The position numbers were made by a program, and so were the translations under genes. Source: Cohnella phaseoli (GTDB lineage: Bacteria > Bacillota > Bacilli > Paenibacillales > Paenibacillaceae). Taken from it: a DNA stretch of 64,000 nucleotides. The notes beneath the pieces are model-generated. The model ran no database searches and was not told the origin of the DNA. It saw nothing but the letters and a program-made list of their open reading frames with translations. The DNA lies in contig NZ_QRDZ01000028.1 in NCBI RefSeq assembly GCF_003386235.1, positions 1-64,000 of the forward strand. Direction: 5' to 3'. This document shows, in pieces, positions 17,536 to 26,051 of the stretch (its first letter is position 1; each line of letters starts with the position of its first letter).

Positions 17536-18879
17536 TTACCTATGCGAATTTCGATACTGCATCGGAGACATTCCCGTCATCTTTTTGAAAAAGGTCGTGA
17601 AGTAAGAGTTGGAATCGAAACCGGTGCGTACGGCAATGTCGTTGAGCTTTAAAGAAGTATTCAGCATCAGGTCGATGGCTGCGTTTAATCGGATCGATTG
17701 AATGTAATCGAGCAAATTGCGGCCCGTCGCCTGCTTGTAGTATCGGGAAAGATAGGACGGGTTAAAATGAACCTCGCCCGCGATCGTCGTCAGCGACAAG
17801 TCGCCGCTCAGATTGTCCTGCACATACCGGTGGACCTGCTCGATCAGCCAGCCCCTCTGCTCCTCCGGCTCTTTGTCCTCGCCCGACCCCATGCCTTCCC
17901 AGAGAAGCGCCCCCGCTTTGCCGAAATCGATAATGGCTAGCGGATGGCCGAGTCGAGCACGGTCGCGAATGCCCGCAAGCATCGCTTCCAGCCGTGAATG
18001 CGCCGTCTCCCAGCTTTCGGCTACGTTGCCGGAAATGCCGAATATGACGGAGGTGTCCAAAGCCGCTTCGCATTCGTTCTGCACCTGCTCCAGTATGCCC
18101 TTCAAATACGCAACGACTCCTTCGCCGGCATCCCCGCCTCCAACAGTGTCGCCGAATCTGGCCGACAGCTCCGCGTCCGGCTGCAGCAGCCATACCTGAG
18201 CTTCCTCCTCGCAGATCGTCTGCTCGCAGGCGAGCGACGTCGGAAGCAGCTGTCCGAAAATGCGCTGCACCGCCTGCAGCGTCTTGCGCTTGGGCGGCTC
18301 GGCGCGTTCGACCCACCCGGCGACAAGATACGCCGGGCGATCCGCGGAAATGGTAAAGCTCAGGTCGGCGTAACGCTCGTCGGCTATAAGCGAGGGAAGC
18401 GGCTCTCCCTTCAGCAGCTCCGTCATCATTTCCTGCTTCAAATACGGCTCCGCCAGGTGCAAATGAAGCTGCGCCCTTTCCTGCTCCAGCCGCTGCCGGT
18501 TCTCCTCCTCCAGCTTGCGGATCGCCTGCTTGACAGCCTCGAAGATCGGGTCCATGCCTTCCGTTTTCAGAATATAGTTGTCTACATTTTTGCGCAGCGC
18601 TTGGTAGACGTATTCGAACTCGCTGTAGCCGGTCAGGAAAATAATCCGGCAAGTCGGCCAGTAATAAATGATGTCGTCGACCAGTTGCAGGCCGGTTTTG
18701 CCCGGCATGCGTATATCGCTGACCAGGATGTCCAGCTTCGTTCTCTTGGCGATTTCCAGCGCTTCGGCGGCAGAGTAGGCTTTGCACAGATCCAGCTCAA
18801 ACTCCGGATTGCCTTGGAATAATTGCATTAATCCGTTTACGATAATCGGCTCGTCGTCTACGATCAACATCCGATACAT
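17536..18879 (-). CDS. YesN-type response regulator, REC + AraC HTH (locus 2)
   Basis: A 447-residue response regulator. The receiver domain has DDE at 8-10 and Asp55 (VSDIRMPG); the usual C-terminal Lys is present in YILKTEG, without the common following Pro. A variable middle part of about 200 residues leads to the AraC-type DNA-binding domain at about 345-447 (VHFNPSYLSRYYKQATGRN, FDSNSYFTTFFKKMTG). It lies six bases after the kinase gene. It likely activates the lipoprotein/permease genes, with candidate sites at 17510-17527. Confidence 0.93.
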   Translation of the reverse strand: MYRMLIVDDEPIIVNGLMQLFQGNPEFELDLCKAYSAAEALEIAKRTKLDILVSDIRMPGKTGLQLVDDIIYYWPTCRIIFLTGYSEFEYVYQALRKNVDNYILKTEGMDPIFEAVKQAIRKLEEENRQRLEQERAQLHLHLAEPYLKQEMMTELLKGEPLPSLIADERYADLSFTISADRPAYLVAGWVERAEPPKRKTLQAVQRIFGQLLPTSLACEQTICEEEAQVWLLQPDAELSARFGDTVGGGDAGEGVVAYLKGILEQVQNECEAALDTSVIFGISGNVAESWETAHSRLEAMLAGIRDRARLGHPLAIIDFGKAGALLWEGMGSGEDKEPEEQRGWLIEQVHRYVQDNLSGDLSLTTIAGEVHFNPSYLSRYYKQATGRNLLDYIQSIRLNAAIDLMLNTSLKLNDIAVRTGFDSNSYFTTFFKKMTGMSPMQYRNSHR

Positions 18880-18885
18880 AATCGT

Positions 18886-20625
18886 TTAATCCCCTTTTCC
18901 GCTCAATTTGATGACCAACTCGGCCCTTAATCCACCGTAAGAGCTGCGAGACAGGAACAGCCCGCTGCCTGCGCCGTATTTAAGCTCCAGACGGTTATGC
19001 ACGTTAATCAGGCCTGTCGTCTCTTTCTGTCCGGATTTTCTGACCAAGCGATCCTGCAACTGCTCCAACCCCTCGTCCGTCAGCAATCCACCGTTATCCT
19101 CCACAATGATCTTTACGCATTCGTCCTCGTGCGCAACTCCGATCAACACCATTCCGTCGTCCGCCCCGTCTTCGAAGGCATGATCGAATACATTCTCCAC
19201 AATAGGCTGAATGATGAGTCTCGGAACGTGAACGCCCTTTAACGAATCCGGAATCTCCTCGTAATCGTAGGAAATACGGTTGGAAAACCGGATGCACTGG
19301 ATTTCGCAATAATCGAGAGCGTGCCGATACTCCTTCTCCAACAGCACCTCGTCCGAGCCGCTCCTCGTAATGTATTGATAATAGCTCCCAAGCCTTTGGG
19401 ACAGTTCCGCTGCGCTCTCGGCGTCGTTAACCTTGCACAGCATGTAGATATTGAAGAAGCTATTATACAGAAAATGCGGATTGATCTGCGATTGGAGCTG
19501 CTTCAGCTCCGAGCGCTGCAGGGCAATCTTCTTCTCGTAGTTGTCCTCGATCGAACGCTTGAGACGGGTTACCATGCGGTTGAAGCTCTGGAACAGATAG
19601 TGGAATTCGTCCTTGGTCTTGGATTCGATGACCAGGTTCAAATTGTCCGTCTCGATCATTCGAAAAGCTTTAACCAGATTGGACAGCGGCCGGTGAATCA
19701 TCACGTTGATCGAAAAAGCATACAGTACCAGCACAAGCGCGACGATGCCGAACAAAATATAAAACGACAGGTTGAATTGACTAAGAGGCCGCGTCAATTC
19801 GTTCTCGTTCACGTACATCGTCAGCGACAGCTTTAACGAACTGACCGGCTGATGCGTGATGAAATATCTCGTGCCGTCCACCTTGCGTACTTCGGGGCTG
19901 TCGTCTCCGACGACGGGCTCGCCCGGGATCAACAGGGGCTCCAGCTCGTCGGGCCGGTCGTCCTGCGCCGTAGACAGCACGCTGCCCAATTCGGGGCTGC
20001 CTAGAAACACTACCGATTCCCGGTACAGGAACGCAATCTCGCGCAGCTCCTCGGCCAGCTTCGTTTTGGAAATTTCGATATAAGACCAGATTCCCGCGTT
20101 GTTCTCGGTTTCGATAAAGAAAAGCCGCTCGCCCGCTTGATAAAAGGACGGCTTGGGCGATTGCTTCAGCAACTGGGAGATCAGCTCGTACTCGGGATTT
20201 GGAACATTCGTTATGCCGCTTGCGCCCGAGATCGTTTTGCCGATGGATTCTACATACACCCCTGCATTGACGACGTATTCGCTCGTGCCCGCAATCGGCA
20301 TCAAGCTGGCTCTCACCTGCTCGATCAGCTCGACCTCCTCGTACTCGCCCAGCTTGCCTCCACGGAAGCTTAGCTTCTGAAGCTCCTGTTCGTTTAACAA
20401 GCGCAGCTGCTGGTTGCGAACGAAATACATCTCCTTGTCCAACTGCTTGGCGTAGAAGGCTGCGCTCGCGGTGGCGGAATCCAAAATCGTATTTTTCGAA
20501 AAGGACATCCCCCTGTAATTGATCCATATGTTCAAAATAATTAGAGGAACCATGAACACGATAAAAATGATGACGATCTTCTGATATACGTAAATTTTGG
20601 CTTTTCCGCTTACCCGCAGCTTCAT
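18886..20625 (-). CDS. YesM-type sensor histidine kinase (locus 2)
   Basis: A 579-residue sensor kinase. TM1 is at about 13-33, an extracellular sensing region follows, TM2 at about 285-305, then HAMP and the kinase module with His384 in QINPHFLYNSFF, N-box PIVENVFDHAFE and G-box EDNGG. GGAGGTG just before the ATG at 20625 gives a clear start. It heads the minus-strand locus 2 operon and is divergent from the LacI-type gene, sharing a 190-bp promoter region. Confidence 0.92.
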   Translation of the reverse strand: MKLRVSGKAKIYVYQKIVIIFIVFMVPLIILNIWINYRGMSFSKNTILDSATASAAFYAKQLDKEMYFVRNQQLRLLNEQELQKLSFRGGKLGEYEEVELIEQVRASLMPIAGTSEYVVNAGVYVESIGKTISGASGITNVPNPEYELISQLLKQSPKPSFYQAGERLFFIETENNAGIWSYIEISKTKLAEELREIAFLYRESVVFLGSPELGSVLSTAQDDRPDELEPLLIPGEPVVGDDSPEVRKVDGTRYFITHQPVSSLKLSLTMYVNENELTRPLSQFNLSFYILFGIVALVLVLYAFSINVMIHRPLSNLVKAFRMIETDNLNLVIESKTKDEFHYLFQSFNRMVTRLKRSIEDNYEKKIALQRSELKQLQSQINPHFLYNSFFNIYMLCKVNDAESAAELSQRLGSYYQYITRSGSDEVLLEKEYRHALDYCEIQCIRFSNRISYDYEEIPDSLKGVHVPRLIIQPIVENVFDHAFEDGADDGMVLIGVAHEDECVKIIVEDNGGLLTDEGLEQLQDRLVRKSGQKETTGLINVHNRLELKYGAGSGLFLSRSSYGGLRAELVIKLSGKGD

Positions 20626-20783
20626 AGCGCACCTCCGAATGTACTATTCATACCACAGGTGAAGAGTTTTTGAAAAGCGGAGGCAGGACCGATTCCGCTC
20701 TTCGTTAGTTTGTATTTTGCGTCATCGGAGATCCGATTAGACGTTAGAGTCAAGTTTGGATATACTATTACTTACAAGAGGAA

Positions 20784-20795
20784 TTTACCGATAAA
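20784..20795. promoter_or_regulatory. LacI-type operator TTTACCGATAAA (autoregulation)
   Basis: A one-mismatch version of the palindrome TTTACCGGTAAA found twice at 24289 and 24427. It lies about 30 bp before the coding start of the LacI-type gene, so that repressor probably limits its own expression. Confidence 0.7.
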
Positions 20796-20824
20796 GTTCG
20801 GGGGCGTTATCCATTAAGAAGCGT

Positions 20825-21886
20825 GTGACACTCACTGATATAGCGAAGGTTGCCGGGGTTTCGAAGATGACCGTATCGTTAGCCTTGCGGGCGGATTCAT
20901 CCATTAGCGCAGCCATGCAGCAGAAAATCAGGCAAATTGCAGCAGAACTCGACTATACGCCGAACCATATGGCCAAAGGTCTGATTCACGGAAAGTCGTA
21001 CAATCTGACCATTATGATCGGCGGATTCCTGCACGACGATTACCAGCACCAATTTGTCAAAGGCGTTATTCCCTATGCCTTAAAGCGGGGATATATCGTG
21101 TCTATGGTACCGTTGGAACGCGATTTGGAGCTGGAACGAGCAATGATAGAGAAGTTTACTCGCATGCAGACGGAAGGCTTTCTCATTTTTCATTGCGGCG
21201 AGCCCTCAACCTATGCCGCCCTTCAGAAGCAAGGCGTGCCGTTCGTGCTGTACACCAAATATTTCGAAACTCTGGACAGCGACTACGTCGTGTGCGACGA
21301 CTACAACGGCGCGTACGCCATGACGGAATATTTGATCGATCTGGGGCACAAGGACATCGCTTTCGTCTACGACAGCTATCTGGAGCAATCGTCCGAGGTC
21401 AAAGAACGCAGAATGGGGTATATTCAAGCGCTTCGCGACCGGGAGCTTCCTTACAAGGAAAACAATCTGATCTCCTTCAATCTGTTCTCTTCCAACGAAT
21501 TTGTCGCGTCCGAGATTCTGGAGAACAACCGGACGTTTATCGACATTCTGACAGGTCCGAATCGCCCGACAGCCTTGTTCGCCTGCAACGACATTCTGGC
21601 CTCCTTCATCTACATTGCAGTCAAGAGACTCGGGCTGACCATCCCCGACGATATCTCCGTCGTCGGTTATGAAGGCGTCTATCTGGGCTCCGTGATCGAC
21701 CCTCCGTTAACGACGGTAGCCACTCCGATTCAGGAGATGGGCAGAAAGGCATGTCAAGTCTTGCTGGACAAAATAGAAGGAATCCTACCACAATCGGAAT
21801 ATGTGAAAATCCGCCTTAAGCCCGAGTTGGTTATCCGGGAATCCGCTGCGGCATTGACGGATTCATCGCGCAACAGTAGCAAATGA
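20825..21886 (+). CDS. LacI/GalR-family transcriptional regulator (locus 3)
   Basis: A 353-residue repressor: an N-terminal helix-turn-helix (TLTDIAKVAGVSKMTVSLAL, residues 2-21) followed by a periplasmic-binding-like sensor domain with the usual segments PTALFACNDILA and VVGYEGVYLGSVIDPPLTTV. The listed start is the GTG at 20825, but no good ribosome site is near it. An ATT at 20813, in frame and eight bases after GGGGG, would add KKRV, the usual LacI-family beginning; a rare ATT start is therefore possible. It very likely binds TTTACCGGTAAA before itself, before the hydrolase at 22123 and before the operon at 24660. The inducer is probably a sugar from that pathway. Confidence 0.93.
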   Translation: MTLTDIAKVAGVSKMTVSLALRADSSISAAMQQKIRQIAAELDYTPNHMAKGLIHGKSYNLTIMIGGFLHDDYQHQFVKGVIPYALKRGYIVSMVPLERDLELERAMIEKFTRMQTEGFLIFHCGEPSTYAALQKQGVPFVLYTKYFETLDSDYVVCDDYNGAYAMTEYLIDLGHKDIAFVYDSYLEQSSEVKERRMGYIQALRDRELPYKENNLISFNLFSSNEFVASEILENNRTFIDILTGPNRPTALFACNDILASFIYIAVKRLGLTIPDDISVVGYEGVYLGSVIDPPLTTVATPIQEMGRKACQVLLDKIEGILPQSEYVKIRLKPELVIRESAAALTDSSRNSSK

Positions 21887-21893
21887 ATACGAT

Positions 21894-22115
21894 AAGGGAC
21901 TGTCCCATAAGCGCTACAAGTTGCTGTGAAAGATAATCGATACGAAATGTAAAAAGGGGTATGTACCTCCTTCCGATGCTATACGCTCCCGAAATCTGAA
22001 TGGGGAAACCCGTGACAAGGTGATTTCAGGAGCGTATGAGGCTTCTACAGGAGGTACATACCCCTTCTTTTTTTATCGATCATCTTAAGCTGCTTGGCTT
22101 ATGGGACAGCCCCTT
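21894..22115. repeat. 222-bp nearly complete palindrome
   Basis: From outside in, four segments pair with inverted copies across the centre: AGGGACTGTCCCATAAGC with GCTTATGGGACAGCCCCTT, AAGATAATCGAT with ATCGATCATCTT, AAAAGGGGTATGTACCTCC with GGAGGTACATACCCCTT, and ATACGCTCCCGAAATC with GATTTCAGGAGCGTAT. It fills the space between two convergent genes and so probably ends both transcripts. Size and structure resemble a MITE or long-hairpin element. It contains no open frame of note. Confidence 0.85.
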
Positions 22116-22122
22116 TCACTTG

Positions 22123-24267
22123 TCAGAACGATATCTTAAGAGCTTTTACATCATTCGCCGGAATCGTGATCGTCAAGGATACAGAGTTGGCGCCCGTCGT
22201 GTAGGCAACGGCGGCTCCGCCTTCGATGTTGACGACCGAGCCCACCGTACTGCCCGCCAGTCCGAGCTTGGCGTAATCCAACGTCACGGTGACCGTCTGG
22301 GAGACAGAGCTTAAATTACGCAGTTGAATGCCCAGCCTGTCCTGATTTTCACCTACAATTGTTGTCCCCTTGATATTTGAGTTAGACAGCGATAGTCCCC
22401 GCTCGTCTTTGTACGTACCGTAAAAATAAATGGTCGGCTCGCTCTTGTAAATATCGGTATAGCGCGGGAACACATTCGCATTCGGCGTCACCGTGTCGAC
22501 AAGCAGCGGATTGCCCATCGTGAACGCCCAAGCGTATTCGTCGAGACTGCCCTTGGCTTTGCCTGCCGTCGGCAATCCGAGAAACTTCGCCGGAATGGTA
22601 TAACGCGTCACCTGAGGAGCCTGCTGCGGGACGTATCCGAGGCTTCTGCCCCACATCATTCCGTTCAAATCTACAAAATAACTGTAGTAATCGCTTACCC
22701 CCTCCATCGCAAACACATAATTCGTATTCGTGCCGTGGCTGCTGAAATCCCAATGGATCGCATCCATCATTTCCTTGTATCCCTCCGAGAAGGAGGTAGC
22801 TGGCGAAGAATGGCCTGCTGCGGAATTGTAATCCAGTACAGCGTCCATCTCCGCCATCTGATCCCACCAGATGCCGTCTGCGCCAATATCGCGCAAGAAG
22901 TTGGCTCGATCCTTCAATTGGTTAATCCATGCCGAGGAATGGGGCGACATCGCATAAAAGCTTCTTCCATTCCCGTAGCTCTCAGGGAAATAGGTGCCGT
23001 CCACCTTCTGCAAATTCGATACGCCGGCATTGCTGGCGTACCAGTCGCTGCCGATATCCGCGATGTGATTGTTAATGTAGAAGAAGATGTTGTCCCCGTT
23101 GGCATGAATGTCGGCGACCGCATCCTCTAGTCCGGTATCCCCGCCGGCCGCCGACAGGGTGTAATAATCGGGATAATAGCTGTCAAAGCCGTCGACATGC
23201 CATCCCGTTACCTCCAGATTATGAATGCCCTTGGAATCGACATTCTGAATATAACCGGGCAAATCGCTGTAATTCAGGTTAATCGAACCGTTATACGCTT
23301 TGACATTGCCCATATACCATGCGTCCAGCTCCATGGCTTTGGTCGGCTTGCCCTTCTCCCATTGAGCGGTATTGATCAGCCAATCCCGATAGCGATCGGC
23401 GCCCCAATACCAGCCGCCTTCGCTCGCTACGCCAATGTCGACCTGCGGAGAAATATAGCTGTCGTTCGTCTCGGCGAACGGCCATACGGTGGCGGACATC
23501 TGTCTGGGCGAGCCGGCCGAAGGGTCTAATCCGGCATCGTAGCCGAAGCGGAACTCCTTATAGGCAGCGGTCGTGTCAAGCACCGCATAATATAAGCCCT
23601 CATTGTTATTGTACAGATTCATCCACTGCATAGAAGCAGGGACGGGATATTGCATCATGCGCAGGAACGTGCCGGGATTGCTGAAAATCTCCCCTTCTTT
23701 ATAGGGCCACATTAGCGACTCTCCGGAAAGCGCTTGCACTCCAGTGAGCTGAGGAGTGACTACCGCCGTGACGGTGGAGTTCGGTTCGTTGTTGACCACC
23801 TCCGTTGTCCAATGCGAAACAGGATCGTTGTCGTAGACGGTAACGTGCTGAATAACGGATATGTTTTTTCCGCCGACCCCGTGGAAGGCCAGATCGACTC
23901 GTATGCCGTTAGTTAAAGTGGTAGCGTTAACGCTGCTGAGATCGGCGTCGCGTCCCTTGAACATCGTTCCCAGCGAGGCGTTCCACTTGTTGGCCGTCGT
24001 CGTATTCGCGAATAACGTCCAGTTGCCGGCCAACGCACCGCCCAAATGCTGCGTACCGCTAGTTTTGTTCTTAAGTCCGATCAGCGTACCGTTTGTTGTT
24101 TTCCATTTTAATTCGATTAACGTGTTGGACAATGTTATTGTTCCGCCGCTGTTGGAATAGACAGTGCTGACAGCAGCAGAAGCCATCTTCGGCATCTGGA
24201 AACTCGACAAAAGCAAAACGGTCATTACCATAACGAGGAAAGTCGCCCGAATTGGGGTGTTGGTCAA
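22123..24267 (-). CDS. Secreted TIM-barrel glycoside hydrolase-like protein (DUF6259-like, locus 3)
   Basis: A 714-residue exported protein. The signal peptide ends near MASAAVS (about residue 32). An N-terminal beta-sandwich (about 40-270) precedes a TIM-barrel-like region with motifs such as TGWHVDGFDSYYPDYY and GADGIWWDQMAEMD, whose Asp residues could be catalytic, and a C-terminal beta domain. It resembles the DUF6259 group related to GH31/GH36-type alpha-glycosidases; that is from memory and not checked. The start is TTG with GAGGAGG seven bases upstream. An operator and promoter lie directly ahead, facing the divergent transporter operon. It probably produces the oligosaccharide imported by that operon. 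Confidence 0.75.
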   Translation of the reverse strand: MTNTPIRATFLVMVMTVLLLSSFQMPKMASAAVSTVYSNSGGTITLSNTLIELKWKTTNGTLIGLKNKTSGTQHLGGALAGNWTLFANTTTANKWNASLGTMFKGRDADLSSVNATTLTNGIRVDLAFHGVGGKNISVIQHVTVYDNDPVSHWTTEVVNNEPNSTVTAVVTPQLTGVQALSGESLMWPYKEGEIFSNPGTFLRMMQYPVPASMQWMNLYNNNEGLYYAVLDTTAAYKEFRFGYDAGLDPSAGSPRQMSATVWPFAETNDSYISPQVDIGVASEGGWYWGADRYRDWLINTAQWEKGKPTKAMELDAWYMGNVKAYNGSINLNYSDLPGYIQNVDSKGIHNLEVTGWHVDGFDSYYPDYYTLSAAGGDTGLEDAVADIHANGDNIFFYINNHIADIGSDWYASNAGVSNLQKVDGTYFPESYGNGRSFYAMSPHSSAWINQLKDRANFLRDIGADGIWWDQMAEMDAVLDYNSAAGHSSPATSFSEGYKEMMDAIHWDFSSHGTNTNYVFAMEGVSDYYSYFVDLNGMMWGRSLGYVPQQAPQVTRYTIPAKFLGLPTAGKAKGSLDEYAWAFTMGNPLLVDTVTPNANVFPRYTDIYKSEPTIYFYGTYKDERGLSLSNSNIKGTTIVGENQDRLGIQLRNLSSVSQTVTVTLDYAKLGLAGSTVGSVVNIEGGAAVAYTTGANSVSLTITIPANDVKALKISF

Positions 24268-24288
24268 TGTAATTCCTCCTCAATTAAT

Positions 24289-24338
24289 TTTACCGGTAAA
24301 GATGTATTTAAAATACTACAAACAATTCCGCTGAACAA
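24289..24338 (-). promoter_or_regulatory. Promoter and LacI-type operator for the hydrolase gene
   Basis: On the minus strand TTGTTC (24333-24338), a 17-bp spacer and TATTTT (24310-24315), followed by the perfect palindrome TTTACCGGTAAA (24289-24300) just past the start of transcription. The operator lies between promoter and ribosome site, the classic place for a repressor. Confidence 0.75.
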
Positions 24339-24394
24339 TCCTTTTTTCCTTAATTTTCATATCGATTTTTGAAGATTTTTCAAAGAAAAAGGGA

Positions 24395-24438
24395 TTGTAA
24401 TCGCTAACATGCTGTGATAGTATAGGTTTACCGGTAAA
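24395..24438 (+). promoter_or_regulatory. Promoter and LacI-type operator for the locus 3 transporter operon
   Basis: TTGTAA (24395-24400), a 17-bp spacer and TAGTAT (24418-24423), then TTTACCGGTAAA (24427-24438). This mirrors the divergent arrangement on the other strand, so one repressor would control both transcripts. Confidence 0.75.
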
Positions 24439-24478
24439 GTAAAATTGATTTTTACTTAAAGAATGGAGGGGGTGCTCA

Positions 24479-24600
24479 GGGCGTGTTTTCATACTCCGAG
24501 GACAGCAGATATGGCCGAATTTTCGTTCCATGCAAGTCAAGCAAAAGTGACGCAGCAGGGGAGGTTATAGATGCACCTGAGCGGGTTTGAAGACACCCCC
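24479..24600 (+). repeat. Hairpin repeat family, copy B, in the leader of the transporter operon
   Basis: About 122 bp bounded by GGCGTGTTTTCATACTCCG and CGGGTTTGAAGACACCCC, which pair as a stem. It shares the interior GACAGCAGATAT, CCGAATTTTCGTTCCATGCA and GTCAAGCAAAAGTGACG with copy C. It lies between the promoter and the start codon at 24660, so it would be in the mRNA leader. Stem positions 8 and 10 are U-G and U-A. Confidence 0.85.
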
Positions 24601-24659
24601 TAGTCAAGTTTACGCTCATTATCGCTTGGTACAAATAAAAGGGAGGTACACCCATACCC

Positions 24660-25979
24660 ATGAGAAAAACAACCATTTCGCTTTCCCTCATTTTATCGCT
24701 GCTTCTGACAACTGCGTGCGGCAATTCCAACGATTCCAAATCGCCGGCAGCGTCTTCGACAACAGGAAACAATACCTCGGAGACGAAAGAAGTGAACATC
24801 CGTTTCGCCTTCTGGGGAACTCCGGACGAGAAGCTCGTTCAGGAAAAAATAAAAGACGCGTTCGAAAAAGAGCACCCGAACATTAAAGTCACTCTCGATC
24901 ATGTCAGTTCCGCCAATGACTTCCCGGCATCCGTCCTTACCCAGATCGCCGGCGGCAATGCCCCTGACGTTTTCTATATCGGCGAAGCGCTGGTCAGCAG
25001 CTTTGTCAAAAAAGACGTGCTGCTGGATATGCTTCCACTTGCCAAAGAGAACAATGTCGACTTCGACGACTTCTTCCCGGCGCTGCTTGATCCGATGGGC
25101 TATAACGACGGCCATATGTGGGCATTCCCTAAAGATGCGACGCCTTACATGATCTACTACAACAAAGAGCTGTTCGATAAAGCGAATGTCCCTTATCCGA
25201 CCAATGAATGGACTTGGGACGACTTCGACAAGGCGGCCAAAGCGTTGACGTCGGAGGGCGACAGCAAATCGAAGCAGTACGGATTCGCGCAGGATTTGTG
25301 GTGGGGACCGCTGATGACATCGATCTACAAGAATGGCGGCAAGCTGCTTAGCGATGACGGTAAATCGATGATGCTCGACGATCCGAAAATCAGCGAAGCG
25401 CTGGACTGGTACAAGAGCTTGATGTATAAAGACGGCGGCGTGTCCCCGACACCGGACGGGTTGCAAGGGACAGGCATGAGCACCGTCGATATGTTCCTTG
25501 CCGGCAAAGCCGCTATGGTGTCCGGAGGCCGCTGGGTTTCTTATTCGCTGGAGCCGTTGGCCGGAAAATGGGGAGTCGTGCCGTTCCCGCAGAAGACGGA
25601 AAACTCCTCGCCGCTGCTTTTTGTCACACTGGCAATGCCTAAGAATACGGAGCATCCGAAGGAAGCGTTCGAGTTCATCAAGTTCTACGTCTCGCAAACG
25701 GCTCAGGAGATCAACTCTTCGACCGGTCTGGGCATGCCCGTGCTGAAGTCGGTAACGAACTCCGGGAAGTGGCTGCTTGAAGGAGAGCCGCAGGAGCATG
25801 TGCAAATCTTCTTCGATCAGTTGAGCAATGCCAAGAGTCTTCCGTTCCATCCTGTATGGTCCAAGACCATCGATGAGATTTTTATGCGGGAGATCGATCC
25901 GGCGCTTCGCAACCTGATCAGCGTTGAGGATGCTCTCGGCAGAGCGAAGACGGAAATCGACAAAGTCTTAAACCAATAG
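24660..25979 (+). CDS. Sugar ABC transporter substrate-binding lipoprotein (locus 3)
   Basis: A 439-residue family 1 solute-binding protein. The signal peptide ends in LTTAC (Cys20), followed by a short Ser/Asn/Thr-rich linker. The body shows the common segments FAFWGTPDEKLVQEKIKDAF, YMIYYNKELFDKANVPYP and MFLAGKAAMVSGGRWV. GGGAGG lies 13 bases upstream of the ATG, somewhat far. First gene of an operon with two permeases and a GH172 enzyme, under the LacI-type operator at 24427. Confidence 0.93.
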   Translation: MRKTTISLSLILSLLLTTACGNSNDSKSPAASSTTGNNTSETKEVNIRFAFWGTPDEKLVQEKIKDAFEKEHPNIKVTLDHVSSANDFPASVLTQIAGGNAPDVFYIGEALVSSFVKKDVLLDMLPLAKENNVDFDDFFPALLDPMGYNDGHMWAFPKDATPYMIYYNKELFDKANVPYPTNEWTWDDFDKAAKALTSEGDSKSKQYGFAQDLWWGPLMTSIYKNGGKLLSDDGKSMMLDDPKISEALDWYKSLMYKDGGVSPTPDGLQGTGMSTVDMFLAGKAAMVSGGRWVSYSLEPLAGKWGVVPFPQKTENSSPLLFVTLAMPKNTEHPKEAFEFIKFYVSQTAQEINSSTGLGMPVLKSVTNSGKWLLEGEPQEHVQIFFDQLSNAKSLPFHPVWSKTIDEIFMREIDPALRNLISVEDALGRAKTEIDKVLNQ

Positions 25980-26051
25980 ACAGGCAAGGAGTGGACTGGG
26001 GAGCGAACGATCCGTTCCCCAGTTGACGCTTTTAACGCAAAGGAGTCAGCC

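Noticed and set aside
24289..24438. TTTACCGGTAAA sites considered as cre sites
   Set aside because: They lack the CG-centred cre consensus spacing and match instead a variant before the adjacent LacI-type gene.
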